Below, one piece after another: positions 19,242 to 27,763 of a stretch of DNA of 48,417 bases. This DNA comes from an uncultured Rubritalea sp. (GTDB lineage Bacteria > Verrucomicrobiota > Verrucomicrobiia > Verrucomicrobiales > Akkermansiaceae). How positions within the stretch are numbered: position 1 is the first letter of the stretch; each line of letters starts with the position of its first letter. The translations under genes and the position numbers were made by a program. The notes under the pieces were generated by a model. The model worked only from the letters and a program-made list of their open reading frames with translations. It did not search any database and was not told the DNA's origin. Location: contig CALJOJ010000026.1 of the NCBI GenBank assembly GCA_937981665.1, forward strand, positions 1 through 48,417, in the 5' to 3' direction.

Positions 19242-19811
19242 ATGCCATCTAACAACCAATGGATAAACCCTAGCTGCCCACACCTTCCTACCCTAGAAGC
19301 TGCACTCCCTATCACTCACCCCCGTGAACACCGAGAAGCCTGTGGCTCAGAATATTATGATGCGTGCCTAGAGCTAGCCCAGTCACTCTGGCGCACCGGC
19401 TCACCCGCCCAGGCCATTCTACAGATAGATAAGTCCTTTATGGCCACACACACTAGCAGCCTCCTGCCTTGCTATCTCAGTATTCTCTGGATGGTCAGAA
19501 ATACTCCTGATGAGCAGTTCCTCGGGAACCCCGTGCGCCACTTCCAGCACCTCGCATCCAGAATGAACATGTCTCAGCCCAATGCCGAGCTCAGAATCTG
19601 GCGTGCATGGGCATGCCTCCACCTCACCGAGAAGCTCTTCCCTCAAAAGGGAACAGATGCCATCTTCCCGCGCGACCAAGATCAGATCGAAAAAGAAAAT
19701 CTCACCATCCCTACCGCAGATGAGACCCTAGATCAGATCACCCGCCTCTCCAGCATTCAAGAAAGCGTCTTACTAGAAAACCTCTTACTTTCACACGCAC
19801 ATTCTAATTAG
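19242..19811 (+). CDS. Hypothetical protein, helical repeat-like
   Basis: 189 residues, not recognised. It is cytoplasmic by composition and largely helical, with a TPR-like stretch (ACLELAQSLWRTGSPAQAIL at about 41-60) and several Trp and His residues. It lies 57 bp before dnaX on the same strand, so it is probably transcribed with it. Confidence 0.55.
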   Translation: MPSNNQWINPSCPHLPTLEAALPITHPREHREACGSEYYDACLELAQSLWRTGSPAQAILQIDKSFMATHTSSLLPCYLSILWMVRNTPDEQFLGNPVRHFQHLASRMNMSQPNAELRIWRAWACLHLTEKLFPQKGTDAIFPRDQDQIEKENLTIPTADETLDQITRLSSIQESVLLENLLLSHAHSN

Positions 19812-19868
19812 TAAATAAGAAGTAAAATTTAGAGTTGAAGAATCAGCCTCATCAGCCATCCTACCAGC

Positions 19869-21461
19869 GTGAGCTATCAAGTATTCGCCAGAAAATATCG
19901 CCCTAAAACATTCCAAGATGTTCTAGGCCAAGACCACGTCATCAAGACCCTCAGAAATGCTATCGAGCAAGACCGCCTCGCTCATGCATACCTCTTCGTG
20001 GGACCACGTGGCACAGGCAAGACATCAACCGCCCGTATCATGGCAAAGGCGCTCAACTGCTCCAACGGTCCAAGCATCGACTTCGATCCAGAAGAAGACA
20101 TCTGCGTAGAAATTTCCGAAGGTAGATCACTCGATGTATTAGAGATTGATGGTGCTTCTAACAACGGCGTTGATCAGGTACGCGAACTACGTGAAAACGT
20201 CCGCTTCGCACCTGCGCGTTGTCGTTTTAAAATCATCTACATTGATGAGGTGCACATGCTCAGTAATGCCGCATTTAACGCACTACTCAAGACCCTCGAA
20301 GAGCCGCCAGAGCATGTAAAGTTTATCTTCGCCACTACAGAACCTCACAAGATTCTGCCCACCATTATTTCTCGTTGTCAGAGATTTGACCTAAAGCCGA
20401 TTGAGACCCAGACCATCGCAGATCAGCTCACTTTTATTTCTGAAAATGAAGGCGTCAATCTAGATCCTATAGCAGCCTGGGCTATCGCTAAAGGCGCAGA
20501 CGGCGGCATGCGTGACGCCCAGTCCATGCTCGACCAGCTAGTAGCATTCTGTGGTGAGCACATCACGGAGGAAAACGTACTTGAAATCTTCGGCTTCACC
20601 TCACGTGAGACCGTAGCGAAGCTAGCCGATAACATACTCACTAAGAACACAGTTAACGCTCTAGAGATGCTCCACCAGCAAGCCGACTCCGGTAAAGATC
20701 TCGGTCAGCTGCTAGAAGACATCATCGGATGTATGCGAGCCCTGCTAGTTTCTAAAGTAGATCCATCTGCAGACAATGACGGCATCCCACAGGCACTCTG
20801 GGACGAGCTACAAAAGTCTGTAGAAACTATCCATACTGATAGACTACTTAATCTAGTAGAAATATTTGCCGCTACAGATGGTCAGATGAAGTGGGCCACT
20901 AACAAGCGTCTCCACATGGAGATCGGCGTCATCAAGGCTATTCAGTCACTCAATGACGCCCGTATCAGCGACATCATCACCGCACTAGGTGGAGTTCACA
21001 ATGTCAGCTCAAGCATTAGAGCAGAGAGCACAGCAGACCAAGCGCCTGTTCCCACTCCAGCCAAGATTGATACTCCAAAACCTCAGCAGGAAGAAAACGC
21101 TGCCACCTCTCCTGAGCCAGCCACTCAAGAGCAACCAAAGCCAATTCCTGAATCCACTCCACCATCAGTAGAGTCAGAGATAGAGCAGAAACAAGAGCAT
21201 CCAGATCCTCCAAAGCAGACTTCAGCTAAGAAAAAAAATGCTATAACAAGTGGACTGGATAAGTTTATTGAAATGGCAGAACCTGGCAGCACAGAACCAC
21301 TAGCTCCAGCACTCAATCCTGAACCAGAAGCTAAGAAAGCTGAGCCACAGCCAACAGAAGACAAAAAAGCTCCAGACACTAGCGCCGATGATGAATTCCA
21401 AAAAGATCCACTCATCGAGCAGGCAATGCAGACCTTTCAAGCAAGCAGAATTTCTGAATAA
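19869..21461 (+). CDS. dnaX: DNA polymerase III subunit gamma/tau
   Basis: 530 residues from a GTG start. This is the clamp-loader ATPase: Walker A GPRGTGKTSTARI (about 45), Walker B IIYIDEVHML, sensor 1 FATTEPHKI and the Arg finger SRCQRFDL. The four-Cys zinc module between Walker A and B is eroded: only two of the usual Cys remain (LNCSNGPSIDFD, then PEEDICVEISEG). After about residue 375 the protein becomes a long Pro/Glu/Gln/Lys-rich linker, as in tau. ybaB follows by 36 bp, the widespread dnaX-ybaB pair; recR, often third, is absent. Confidence 0.95.
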   Translation: MSYQVFARKYRPKTFQDVLGQDHVIKTLRNAIEQDRLAHAYLFVGPRGTGKTSTARIMAKALNCSNGPSIDFDPEEDICVEISEGRSLDVLEIDGASNNGVDQVRELRENVRFAPARCRFKIIYIDEVHMLSNAAFNALLKTLEEPPEHVKFIFATTEPHKILPTIISRCQRFDLKPIETQTIADQLTFISENEGVNLDPIAAWAIAKGADGGMRDAQSMLDQLVAFCGEHITEENVLEIFGFTSRETVAKLADNILTKNTVNALEMLHQQADSGKDLGQLLEDIIGCMRALLVSKVDPSADNDGIPQALWDELQKSVETIHTDRLLNLVEIFAATDGQMKWATNKRLHMEIGVIKAIQSLNDARISDIITALGGVHNVSSSIRAESTADQAPVPTPAKIDTPKPQQEENAATSPEPATQEQPKPIPESTPPSVESEIEQKQEHPDPPKQTSAKKKNAITSGLDKFIEMAEPGSTEPLAPALNPEPEAKKAEPQPTEDKKAPDTSADDEFQKDPLIEQAMQTFQASRISE

Positions 21462-21497
21462 ATAACACATCACACTAATAGTTAACCTACAAACATT

Positions 21498-21806
21498 ATG
21501 GACATCAACAAACTCATGAAACAAGCCCAGCAAATGCAAGCGGGCATGGCTAAGGCCCAAGAAGAACTCGCAGACAAGACAGTAGAAGCAACCGTCGGTG
21601 GAGGTAAAGTAACTGTAATAGCTACTGGCGCTGGTGACGTTCAGTCCATCAAGATAGATCCATCAGTGATCGACCCTGAGGACGCAGATTTCCTCGAAGA
21701 CCTCGTCCTTAAAGGCGTGCAGGAAGCGATTACTAAAGGCAAGGACATGGCAGCCGGCGAAATGGGCAAGCTCACAGGGGGGATGAACATCCCAGGACTC
21801 ACATAA
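21498..21806 (+). CDS. ybaB: YbaB/EbfC family nucleoid-associated protein
   Basis: 102 residues: MDINKLMKQAQQMQAGMAKA begins the standard helical arm, then the conserved GGGKVTVIATGAGDVQSIKI and IDPEDADFLEDLVLKGVQEA. It binds DNA as a dimer and is linked genetically with dnaX/recR in many bacteria. It ends in a Gly/Met-rich tail MGKLTGGMNIPGLT, as usual. A terminator follows 37 bp after the stop. Confidence 0.93.
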   Translation: MDINKLMKQAQQMQAGMAKAQEELADKTVEATVGGGKVTVIATGAGDVQSIKIDPSVIDPEDADFLEDLVLKGVQEAITKGKDMAAGEMGKLTGGMNIPGLT

Positions 21807-21842
21807 TATCTAACGCGCTTCACCCGAAGCATACTTTTCATA

Positions 21843-21873
21843 GGCTCTTACCTGCCACGGTAAGAGCCTTTTT
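21843..21873 (+). terminator. Terminator of the dnaX-ybaB unit
   Basis: Perfect 10-bp stem GGCTCTTACC / GGTAAGAGCC, 6-nt loop, then TTTTT. Confidence 0.9.
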
Positions 21874-22075
21874 AATCTACTGAAACCTTACCTCAGAACA
21901 AACGCATACCCTCGATAATAAGCTTCTCCGCTGCGAAAAACAAAGCGAACCAGCTTGTCCTATCATAAGCCCTCTTACATTATCAATCCATAGCAATCAG
22001 CACCCTCTCGGGTATCTGAATTTTAATAAAAGTCACTCTAAGTAGGGTAACCTATATGAAAGCATTCTACCAAGT

Positions 22076-23155
22076 CTACAGAGCTACTGGAGCACCTGTC
22101 TCACTGGACTTATAGATCGCATCGATCACCTTCATCAGGATCAATGACTGCTCTGGAGTATTGAGTGGCTCAGCTGAGCCTTCTATCGTTTCTACGAAGT
22201 TAGCAGCAGAATTGATTCTACCCATATCCTCGCACCCTTCCACCTCGATGGTCTTATCCACTGACCTACCATCTTCCTGAACGTAGATCTCGCAAGTATC
22301 GATAGCTGTCTCATCAATGCCGTCTTCCTCGAACAGACGCTCCACCTTACCACCACCCTTAGTCCCTTGGAATACCACAGAAACCTCCTCACGCTTGATC
22401 ATTTCTGCCCAAGAAACCTGCAAAGAAAGTGTCTGACCAGACTTAAAGCTTATGAAGCCGTGAGCCGCTGCCTCTACATCAGTCACGCCATCCGCATTAT
22501 CAGGAATGCCCCACGGACCTTTAAAGCTAGGATCCTTGATAAAGGTGTCAAACGTCTTACCCATGACATATGCTGGCTCAGGATAACCCATAAAGTACAT
22601 CGCTAAATCAACCATATGCAAGAGGTCGATCAAAGCCCCGCCGCCAGATAATTCCTTATTAGTAAACCAACCGCCGATCCCAGGAATACCAGTTCTACGC
22701 GCCCACTTTGCCTGTGCTGAATTAATCTCACCAAGAGTACCATCTTGAAGCATCTTTTTCATTTCACGTGACTCAGGACGAGCGCGATTATTAAAGTTAA
22801 ACATAAGCTTCTTACCAGTCGCTTTAGAAACCTTCATCATCTCCTCTAGCTCAGCCGCACTGAGTGCTGGTGGCTTCTCACAGAACACGTGCTTACCTGC
22901 ATTCATACACTGGATAGCCAATGGAGCGTGAAACTTATTAGGAACGATCACTGAAATAGCATCAATATCAGACTTTTCAAGCATCTCTTCCACACTCGTG
23001 TATGCCTCAGCTATATCCCACTCCTTAGCTGCTTTCTCAGCTGCACCTGGCGCCAGATCTGCCACCGCTACCATTTCAGCACCTGCCTGCCTGAAGCCTG
23101 CTGCGTGATACTGTAGCATCCCTCCAGCTCCAATGATTCCTAGTTTAACACTCAT
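22076..23155 (-). CDS. Gfo/Idh/MocA family NAD(P)-dependent oxidoreductase
   Basis: 359 residues. N-terminal Rossmann fold with GIIGAGGMLQYHAAGF, ADLAPGAAEKAA and the family catalytic/cofactor motif CEKPPAL (about 93); the C-terminal alpha/beta domain contains GGALIDLLHMVDLAMYF, with Asp and His for substrate and catalysis. The family oxidises or reduces sugars, inositols and related compounds; the substrate is not predictable here. It stands alone, with spacers of about 270 bp on its 3' side and 156 bp on its 5' side. Confidence 0.87.
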   Translation of the reverse strand: MSVKLGIIGAGGMLQYHAAGFRQAGAEMVAVADLAPGAAEKAAKEWDIAEAYTSVEEMLEKSDIDAISVIVPNKFHAPLAIQCMNAGKHVFCEKPPALSAAELEEMMKVSKATGKKLMFNFNNRARPESREMKKMLQDGTLGEINSAQAKWARRTGIPGIGGWFTNKELSGGGALIDLLHMVDLAMYFMGYPEPAYVMGKTFDTFIKDPSFKGPWGIPDNADGVTDVEAAAHGFISFKSGQTLSLQVSWAEMIKREEVSVVFQGTKGGGKVERLFEEDGIDETAIDTCEIYVQEDGRSVDKTIEVEGCEDMGRINSAANFVETIEGSAEPLNTPEQSLILMKVIDAIYKSSETGAPVAL

Positions 23156-23276
23156 GATTTTTCTTAATTAATTGATTTAAATTTAAGTCATATAGTCATC
23201 TCAAGCTAGAAATAATCAAGCCTCTAATTAAGAAATCACCCACTTCAGCTTAAAGCAGGAAAGAATCTCTATAACA

Positions 23277-23304
23277 TTGACCTTGCTCCCTGCACCTTTA
23301 AACA
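23277..23304 (+). promoter_or_regulatory. Candidate promoter of pdxH, leaderless
   Basis: TTGACC (23277-23282), 16-nt spacer, TAAACA (23299-23304). The ATG follows 7 nt later, where transcription would start. No Shine-Dalgarno. Confidence 0.45.
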
Positions 23305-23311
23305 TATTCAT

Positions 23312-23962
23312 ATGGATAAGCCATCTTTAGCAGACCTCAGGGAAAATTACACCAAAGCCGGACTCGACAGCACAGACGTGAGCCCTAACCCATTCACACA
23401 GTTTAATGAATGGATGAAGACGGCAATCAGCTCAGACATCCTAGAACCCAATGCCATGACACTCGCTACTGCTAATGCAGACGGTCACCCATCATCCCGC
23501 ATCGTTCTACTCAAGCACTATGACGAGGATGGCTTCTGCTTTTTCACCAGCTACGGCTCCCAAAAAGGTCAAGACCTTGAAGCCAATCCTCACGCCTCTA
23601 TCACCCTTCACTGGAAAGAACTAGAGCGTCAAATCTGCATCCGAGGAACGGTGAAAAAAACCTCCAGAGAAGAGTCAGAAAACTACTTTCATATGCGCCC
23701 TCACAGTTCACAGATCGGAGCCATGGCATCCGCCCAGAGTCAGCCTATCGCTGACCGCCCAGCCCTACTCCAACGCGAGAAAAATCTCATAGAAGAATAC
23801 CCAGAAGGCACCACCATCCCACTCCCTCACTACTGGGGCGGCTACCGCATTTCCCCTACCTACATCGAGTTCTGGCAAGGTCGACCAAGCCGCCTCCACG
23901 ACCGCATCGTTTACCAGAAAGACAGCAACGGGAGCTGGAATACCGACCGCCTCTGCCCATAG
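23312..23962 (+). CDS. pdxH: Pyridoxamine/pyridoxine 5'-phosphate oxidase
   Basis: 216 residues, the usual length. FMN-dependent enzyme producing pyridoxal 5'-phosphate. Conserved blocks in order: MTLATANADGHPSSRIVLLK (about 50), FFTSYGSQKGQDLEANPHAS, YFHMRPHSSQIGAMASAQSQ, WGGYRISPTYIEFWQGRPSR and a terminal LCP replacing the usual RL-x-P. All FMN-binding Arg/Lys/Ser positions recognised are present. It lies 49 bp before dnaG on the same strand. Confidence 0.95.
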   Translation: MDKPSLADLRENYTKAGLDSTDVSPNPFTQFNEWMKTAISSDILEPNAMTLATANADGHPSSRIVLLKHYDEDGFCFFTSYGSQKGQDLEANPHASITLHWKELERQICIRGTVKKTSREESENYFHMRPHSSQIGAMASAQSQPIADRPALLQREKNLIEEYPEGTTIPLPHYWGGYRISPTYIEFWQGRPSRLHDRIVYQKDSNGSWNTDRLCP

Positions 23963-24011
23963 ATCCCCCCCTTAAAGAAAACTTTTTTCCTAACACTACT
24001 ATTTTAAAACC

Positions 24012-25856
24012 ATGGCAATGATCCCAGAGGAATCCATTAAAGCCGTCTTAGATGCTACAGACATCGTGGACGTTATCGGTGCGTATTTCCCTCTGAAGCG
24101 CGCAGGCTCAGCCTTCGTCTGTAACTGCCCATTTCATAACGAAAAAACACCATCTTTTAATATTAACCCAGCCAAACAATTCTACCACTGCTTCGGCTGC
24201 GGCGAGAGTGGAGATGCTATTACATTTGTAAAAAATTACGAAAACCTCCCCTTCACCGATGCTGTCAAAAAGCTAGCAGACCGAGCTGGTGTATCCATCA
24301 TCGAAGGCGCATATGACCCAAAGATAGAAAAACGCCAACGTAGCCGGTCAAAACTTATCGAACTGCACAATGCAGCAGCCGAGTTCATGCACCTCATGCT
24401 GCGTAAGTCACCGCACGCAGCACACGCTCGTGAATATTTAAAAAATCGCGGTTTCAACATCGAGATGGCTGAGCGCTGGAAAGTAGGCTGGATGCCAGAT
24501 AACTCAAAACTCTTCCTCGACTGGGCGAGAGAAAAAGGCTTCAAAGGACGAGAACTCATTCAAGCGGGTCTAGCTGGCCTGCGAGATGAACGCAATCCAG
24601 AAGCTGGACTCTGGGTCCGCTTTGGAAATCGCCTCATGTTCCCTATCAACAATGACATAGGCGACACCGTTGCCTTCAGCGGCAGGCAACTCGTAGAAGA
24701 TAAAAAATCAGGTAAATACATCAACTCACCGCAGACTCAAGTCTTCGATAAATCTCGCACTCTCTTCGGCCTCGACAAGGCGAGAAAACACATGACTAAA
24801 GCAAAATTTGCCCTCATTTGCGAAGGCCAGATAGACGCTATCGTCTGCTCCGAAAAAGGAATCCAGAACGCCATTGCACCGTTAGGAACCGCCTGCACAG
24901 AACACCACGCGCGTATTCTCAAGCGCTACACCTCAGAGGCCGTTCTCTGCTATGATGCAGATAACGCGGGCTATAAAGCTATGGGAAAAGCCTTCGAACA
25001 TCTCGCCCCTGTCGGCATCCACGTCCGTTGCATCGACATGCCAAAAGGTGAAGACCCAGACTCATACATCCAGCAACACGGTATCGAAGCATTTCAGACA
25101 TTATTAGATAATGCTAAAGAATACTTTGAGTTCAAGCTAGACCAAGAATCCCGTGAAACTAATCTCGCCGATATCCGTGAAAAGACCCGCCTCGCTGAAG
25201 AGCTAGCATCCAAGATCAACCTCATCTCTAACAAAATAGCCCAAGATACCATCATTAACCAAGTGGCAGCCAGACTAGGTATCGGCGCGCAAGACCTCCG
25301 AAAAGGGATGCGAAAAGCCGCCTTAGGTCAGAAACGACAGCGCGATTACGACAAATCACGTGACCAAAACGTAGATCACAACGGCGAGCCGATGGAACAA
25401 AAAGCAATCCAGACACAACTAGACAGCTCAGTATCCATGCTCTGCTCGCTTGCTCTAAACTCTAATGAAGCGCAGGAAATTATCCGCGAACAGCTAGAGT
25501 CACTTCATAATCCGCTACAAAACACCACCGGAGGTCACCTCCTCACCACCATTCTTGCCAGAAAACCAGACGCCAGCTCTAACTCTGCAGTCATGGCGTA
25601 TCTTACTACCATAGAACCAGGCGACAGGATGGCACTCCAGCAGACCCTTTCCTACCGCACTCCTGAGGATATTCAGAAAGCCACGATGGAAGGTATTAAC
25701 ATGATCATCAACTCACACTATCAGCGTGAAGAAACTGCCGTCAGAGCTACCCTCGCACAGCCAGGCCTCAGCATAGAGCAGGTCTCGCACCTTATGCAGC
25801 GTACTAAAGAACTCCAAAAAATCCTGAAAAACCTTACCAACAGATACATCAGGTAA
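24012..25856 (+). CDS. dnaG: DNA primase DnaG
   Basis: 614 residues. N-terminal CHC2 zinc finger with C39-P-F-H42 and C60-F-G-C63. The core has RFGNRLMFPI, SGRQLV and YINSPQT. The TOPRIM domain has ICEGQIDAI (catalytic Glu) and CYDADNAGYKA (metal Asp pair). A C-terminal helicase-binding region (about 450-614) is more divergent. It makes RNA primers at the replication fork. Immediately after it come the rsmC-like and a hypothetical gene on the same strand with short gaps (35 and 6 bp), suggesting one transcript. Confidence 0.96.
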   Translation: MAMIPEESIKAVLDATDIVDVIGAYFPLKRAGSAFVCNCPFHNEKTPSFNINPAKQFYHCFGCGESGDAITFVKNYENLPFTDAVKKLADRAGVSIIEGAYDPKIEKRQRSRSKLIELHNAAAEFMHLMLRKSPHAAHAREYLKNRGFNIEMAERWKVGWMPDNSKLFLDWAREKGFKGRELIQAGLAGLRDERNPEAGLWVRFGNRLMFPINNDIGDTVAFSGRQLVEDKKSGKYINSPQTQVFDKSRTLFGLDKARKHMTKAKFALICEGQIDAIVCSEKGIQNAIAPLGTACTEHHARILKRYTSEAVLCYDADNAGYKAMGKAFEHLAPVGIHVRCIDMPKGEDPDSYIQQHGIEAFQTLLDNAKEYFEFKLDQESRETNLADIREKTRLAEELASKINLISNKIAQDTIINQVAARLGIGAQDLRKGMRKAALGQKRQRDYDKSRDQNVDHNGEPMEQKAIQTQLDSSVSMLCSLALNSNEAQEIIREQLESLHNPLQNTTGGHLLTTILARKPDASSNSAVMAYLTTIEPGDRMALQQTLSYRTPEDIQKATMEGINMIINSHYQREETAVRATLAQPGLSIEQVSHLMQRTKELQKILKNLTNRYIR

Positions 25857-25891
25857 ACTCTCTTCACTCAACATCTAACATCCCTTTAACC

Positions 25892-26926
25892 GTGCATAGT
25901 AAAGCTCTTAAATTTCACCTAGAAACTCTCGAAGCTCCACTCCCATCAGGCGACACACTAATCGTCAATGCTGAGCCAGCAAACTACCTTGAACACCTAA
26001 CAGATCATAACATCAGCGTGATCACTCACCTCGCGAATACCGCCCAACGCTGGATCAGCAAAGGCATCACCGCCCAGCAAGAAGTCACGCCAGAACAAGC
26101 TGAGCAGAAGTTCGACCTCATCATCCACTACGCCACAAAATTCGCGACAGAAAACATCGCCACAATTGGCAAGCTCATCCAACACCTCAAACCGAACGGA
26201 ACATGGATCAGCATCATTCCTAACAGAACAGGCGCATCCAGACTCAAACGCGACATCACAAAGGCATTCACCCAAGTAGAAACCACCTCAAAAGCCAAAT
26301 GCCGCATCTTCCAATGCACCGCTGAGCATGATCAAAAACTTACCTCAAAGTGGAACAGCCTCAATAGACCGAAAGCCATCAAGAACACAGAGCTACTAAC
26401 CGTACCCGGTGTCTTCAGCGCTGATAAGCTAGACACAGGCTCCATCATACTCACCGAGATCCTACAGCAAGAGAGCTGGTACGGCAGCGTAGCTGACCTC
26501 GGCGCAGCCTACGGCTACCTCTCCCACGCCATTCTCAACACCACCCGCCAGAGAATGAATAACCTCTGCCTCTATGAGCTAGACAAGAGAGCACTCGACT
26601 GTGCTGAATCCAATCTAACAGAACTACTCAAAGACTCAAAAACCAAAGTAGAATACCACTGGACAGATGTCACCGACACCGTGCCACATCAGCGGAAGTT
26701 CGACACCGTCATCATGAACCCACCATTCCATGATGCCCAAGATGCATCCTTCACACTCGGTAAAACCTTTATCCAACAAGCTGCAAACATTCTCAAGCCC
26801 GGAGGAACCATGTACCTCGTAGCTAACCTCCACCTACCATACGAGCAAAGTCTCATAGAATACTTTCGCTCCCACCGCCTCCTCATAGAAGACAAGGGCT
26901 TCAAAATTTTCCTAGCCAGAAAGTAA
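25892..26926 (+). CDS. rsmC: RsmC-like ribosomal RNA guanine-N2 methyltransferase
   Basis: 344 residues from GTG. It has two methyltransferase-like halves: a degenerate N-terminal one (1-165) and a catalytic C-terminal MTS domain. The latter shows VADLGAAYGYLSHAIL (SAM-binding loop, about 198) and MNPPFHDA (the NPPF catalytic motif, about 272), then LKPGGTMYLVANLHLPYE. The two-domain layout and NPPFH motif fit RsmC/RlmG (16S G1207 or 23S G1835); which of the two cannot be told. The gene follows dnaG by 35 bp. Confidence 0.8.
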   Translation: MHSKALKFHLETLEAPLPSGDTLIVNAEPANYLEHLTDHNISVITHLANTAQRWISKGITAQQEVTPEQAEQKFDLIIHYATKFATENIATIGKLIQHLKPNGTWISIIPNRTGASRLKRDITKAFTQVETTSKAKCRIFQCTAEHDQKLTSKWNSLNRPKAIKNTELLTVPGVFSADKLDTGSIILTEILQQESWYGSVADLGAAYGYLSHAILNTTRQRMNNLCLYELDKRALDCAESNLTELLKDSKTKVEYHWTDVTDTVPHQRKFDTVIMNPPFHDAQDASFTLGKTFIQQAANILKPGGTMYLVANLHLPYEQSLIEYFRSHRLLIEDKGFKIFLARK

Positions 26927-26932
26927 CTCATC

Positions 26933-27451
26933 ATGCACGAGCCTCCCATACTCACACCCCAGCGACTACTCGCAGAATACAAGAATGGCAGCATCACTGT
27001 CGAGCAATGGCGTGCTGGTATCAGAGCGCATTGTCTAATGGCTCTGCAAGAAGCAAAAGAAGAAATTGAAGAACCAAAACTAGCGCTATTAGAACTCTGG
27101 CGCACAAAAAACGCAGCTCGTAGACTACATAAAAACAACAAAGATAGTGCCATCCGCGAAGTCTTCATGACCCTCAGTCAGCTGGATGACTTTCCACCTG
27201 CTATCTACCTATGGAATGCAGACCAGCCAACAGCACCACTCCACACATTCCTCCGCGAGGCTCGCTACCCGGTCATAAGGTTCACCACATTTAAAACCAC
27301 TCAAGTCAGTGCAGAAATAGACATCGAATACGGTGACCTAGATTCTAAAAAACGTACCCGCGAGCGCATCCGGTTAGAAAGACACTGGCTAGGCGATTTC
27401 AGGCTACATTCTAGAACTCTTAAGAGCACTCCTGAAAACCTAAATTTATAA
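26933..27451 (+). CDS. Hypothetical protein in the dnaG-rsmC unit
   Basis: 172 residues, not recognised. The N-terminal half is helical and charged (YKNGSITVEQWRAGIRAHCL, then EAKEEIEEPKLALLELWRTK); the C-terminal half looks beta-rich (RFTTFKTTQVSAEIDIEYGD). No signal peptide or membrane segment. It starts 6 bp after the methyltransferase stop, so it is co-transcribed. Confidence 0.6.
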   Translation: MHEPPILTPQRLLAEYKNGSITVEQWRAGIRAHCLMALQEAKEEIEEPKLALLELWRTKNAARRLHKNNKDSAIREVFMTLSQLDDFPPAIYLWNADQPTAPLHTFLREARYPVIRFTTFKTTQVSAEIDIEYGDLDSKKRTRERIRLERHWLGDFRLHSRTLKSTPENLNL

Positions 27452-27544
27452 GCATCTATCAGTGAAAATCCGCTCCATGAACCTAATTCCAAGGTTAAAA
27501 AGCGTATTTTGGCTGTATTTAAGCGAATTTGAATACCACCTCTT

Positions 27545-27588
27545 TAAAAAGGAGAAAGCCCTCAATCCATTATGGATAAAGGGCTTTC
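27545..27588 (-). terminator. Terminator of the initiator tRNA gene
   Basis: Stem GAAAGCCCT / AGGGCTTTC (9 bp, inner partial pairing ATCCATAATGGAT) followed on the minus strand by TCCTTTTT. It begins 3 bp after the tRNA 3' end. Confidence 0.85.
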
Positions 27589-27590
27589 AT

Positions 27591-27667
<77 letters not shown>

Positions 27668-27763
27668 ATTTATAAGGTAAGTCAGCTAAGCGTTAATCGC
27701 GTTACTGACTGCGGGCGGAACCTATGACAGTATTAAGTGTTCTGCAAGAACATTCTACACATT

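Noticed and set aside
21125..21415. 96-codon antisense frame in dnaX
   Set aside because: It mirrors the Pro/Glu/Gln-rich linker of DnaX and has the biased composition such shadows show.
26689..27168. 159-codon antisense frame across the rsmC-like and hypothetical genes
   Set aside because: It crosses two coherent genes on the opposite strand and has no domain pattern.
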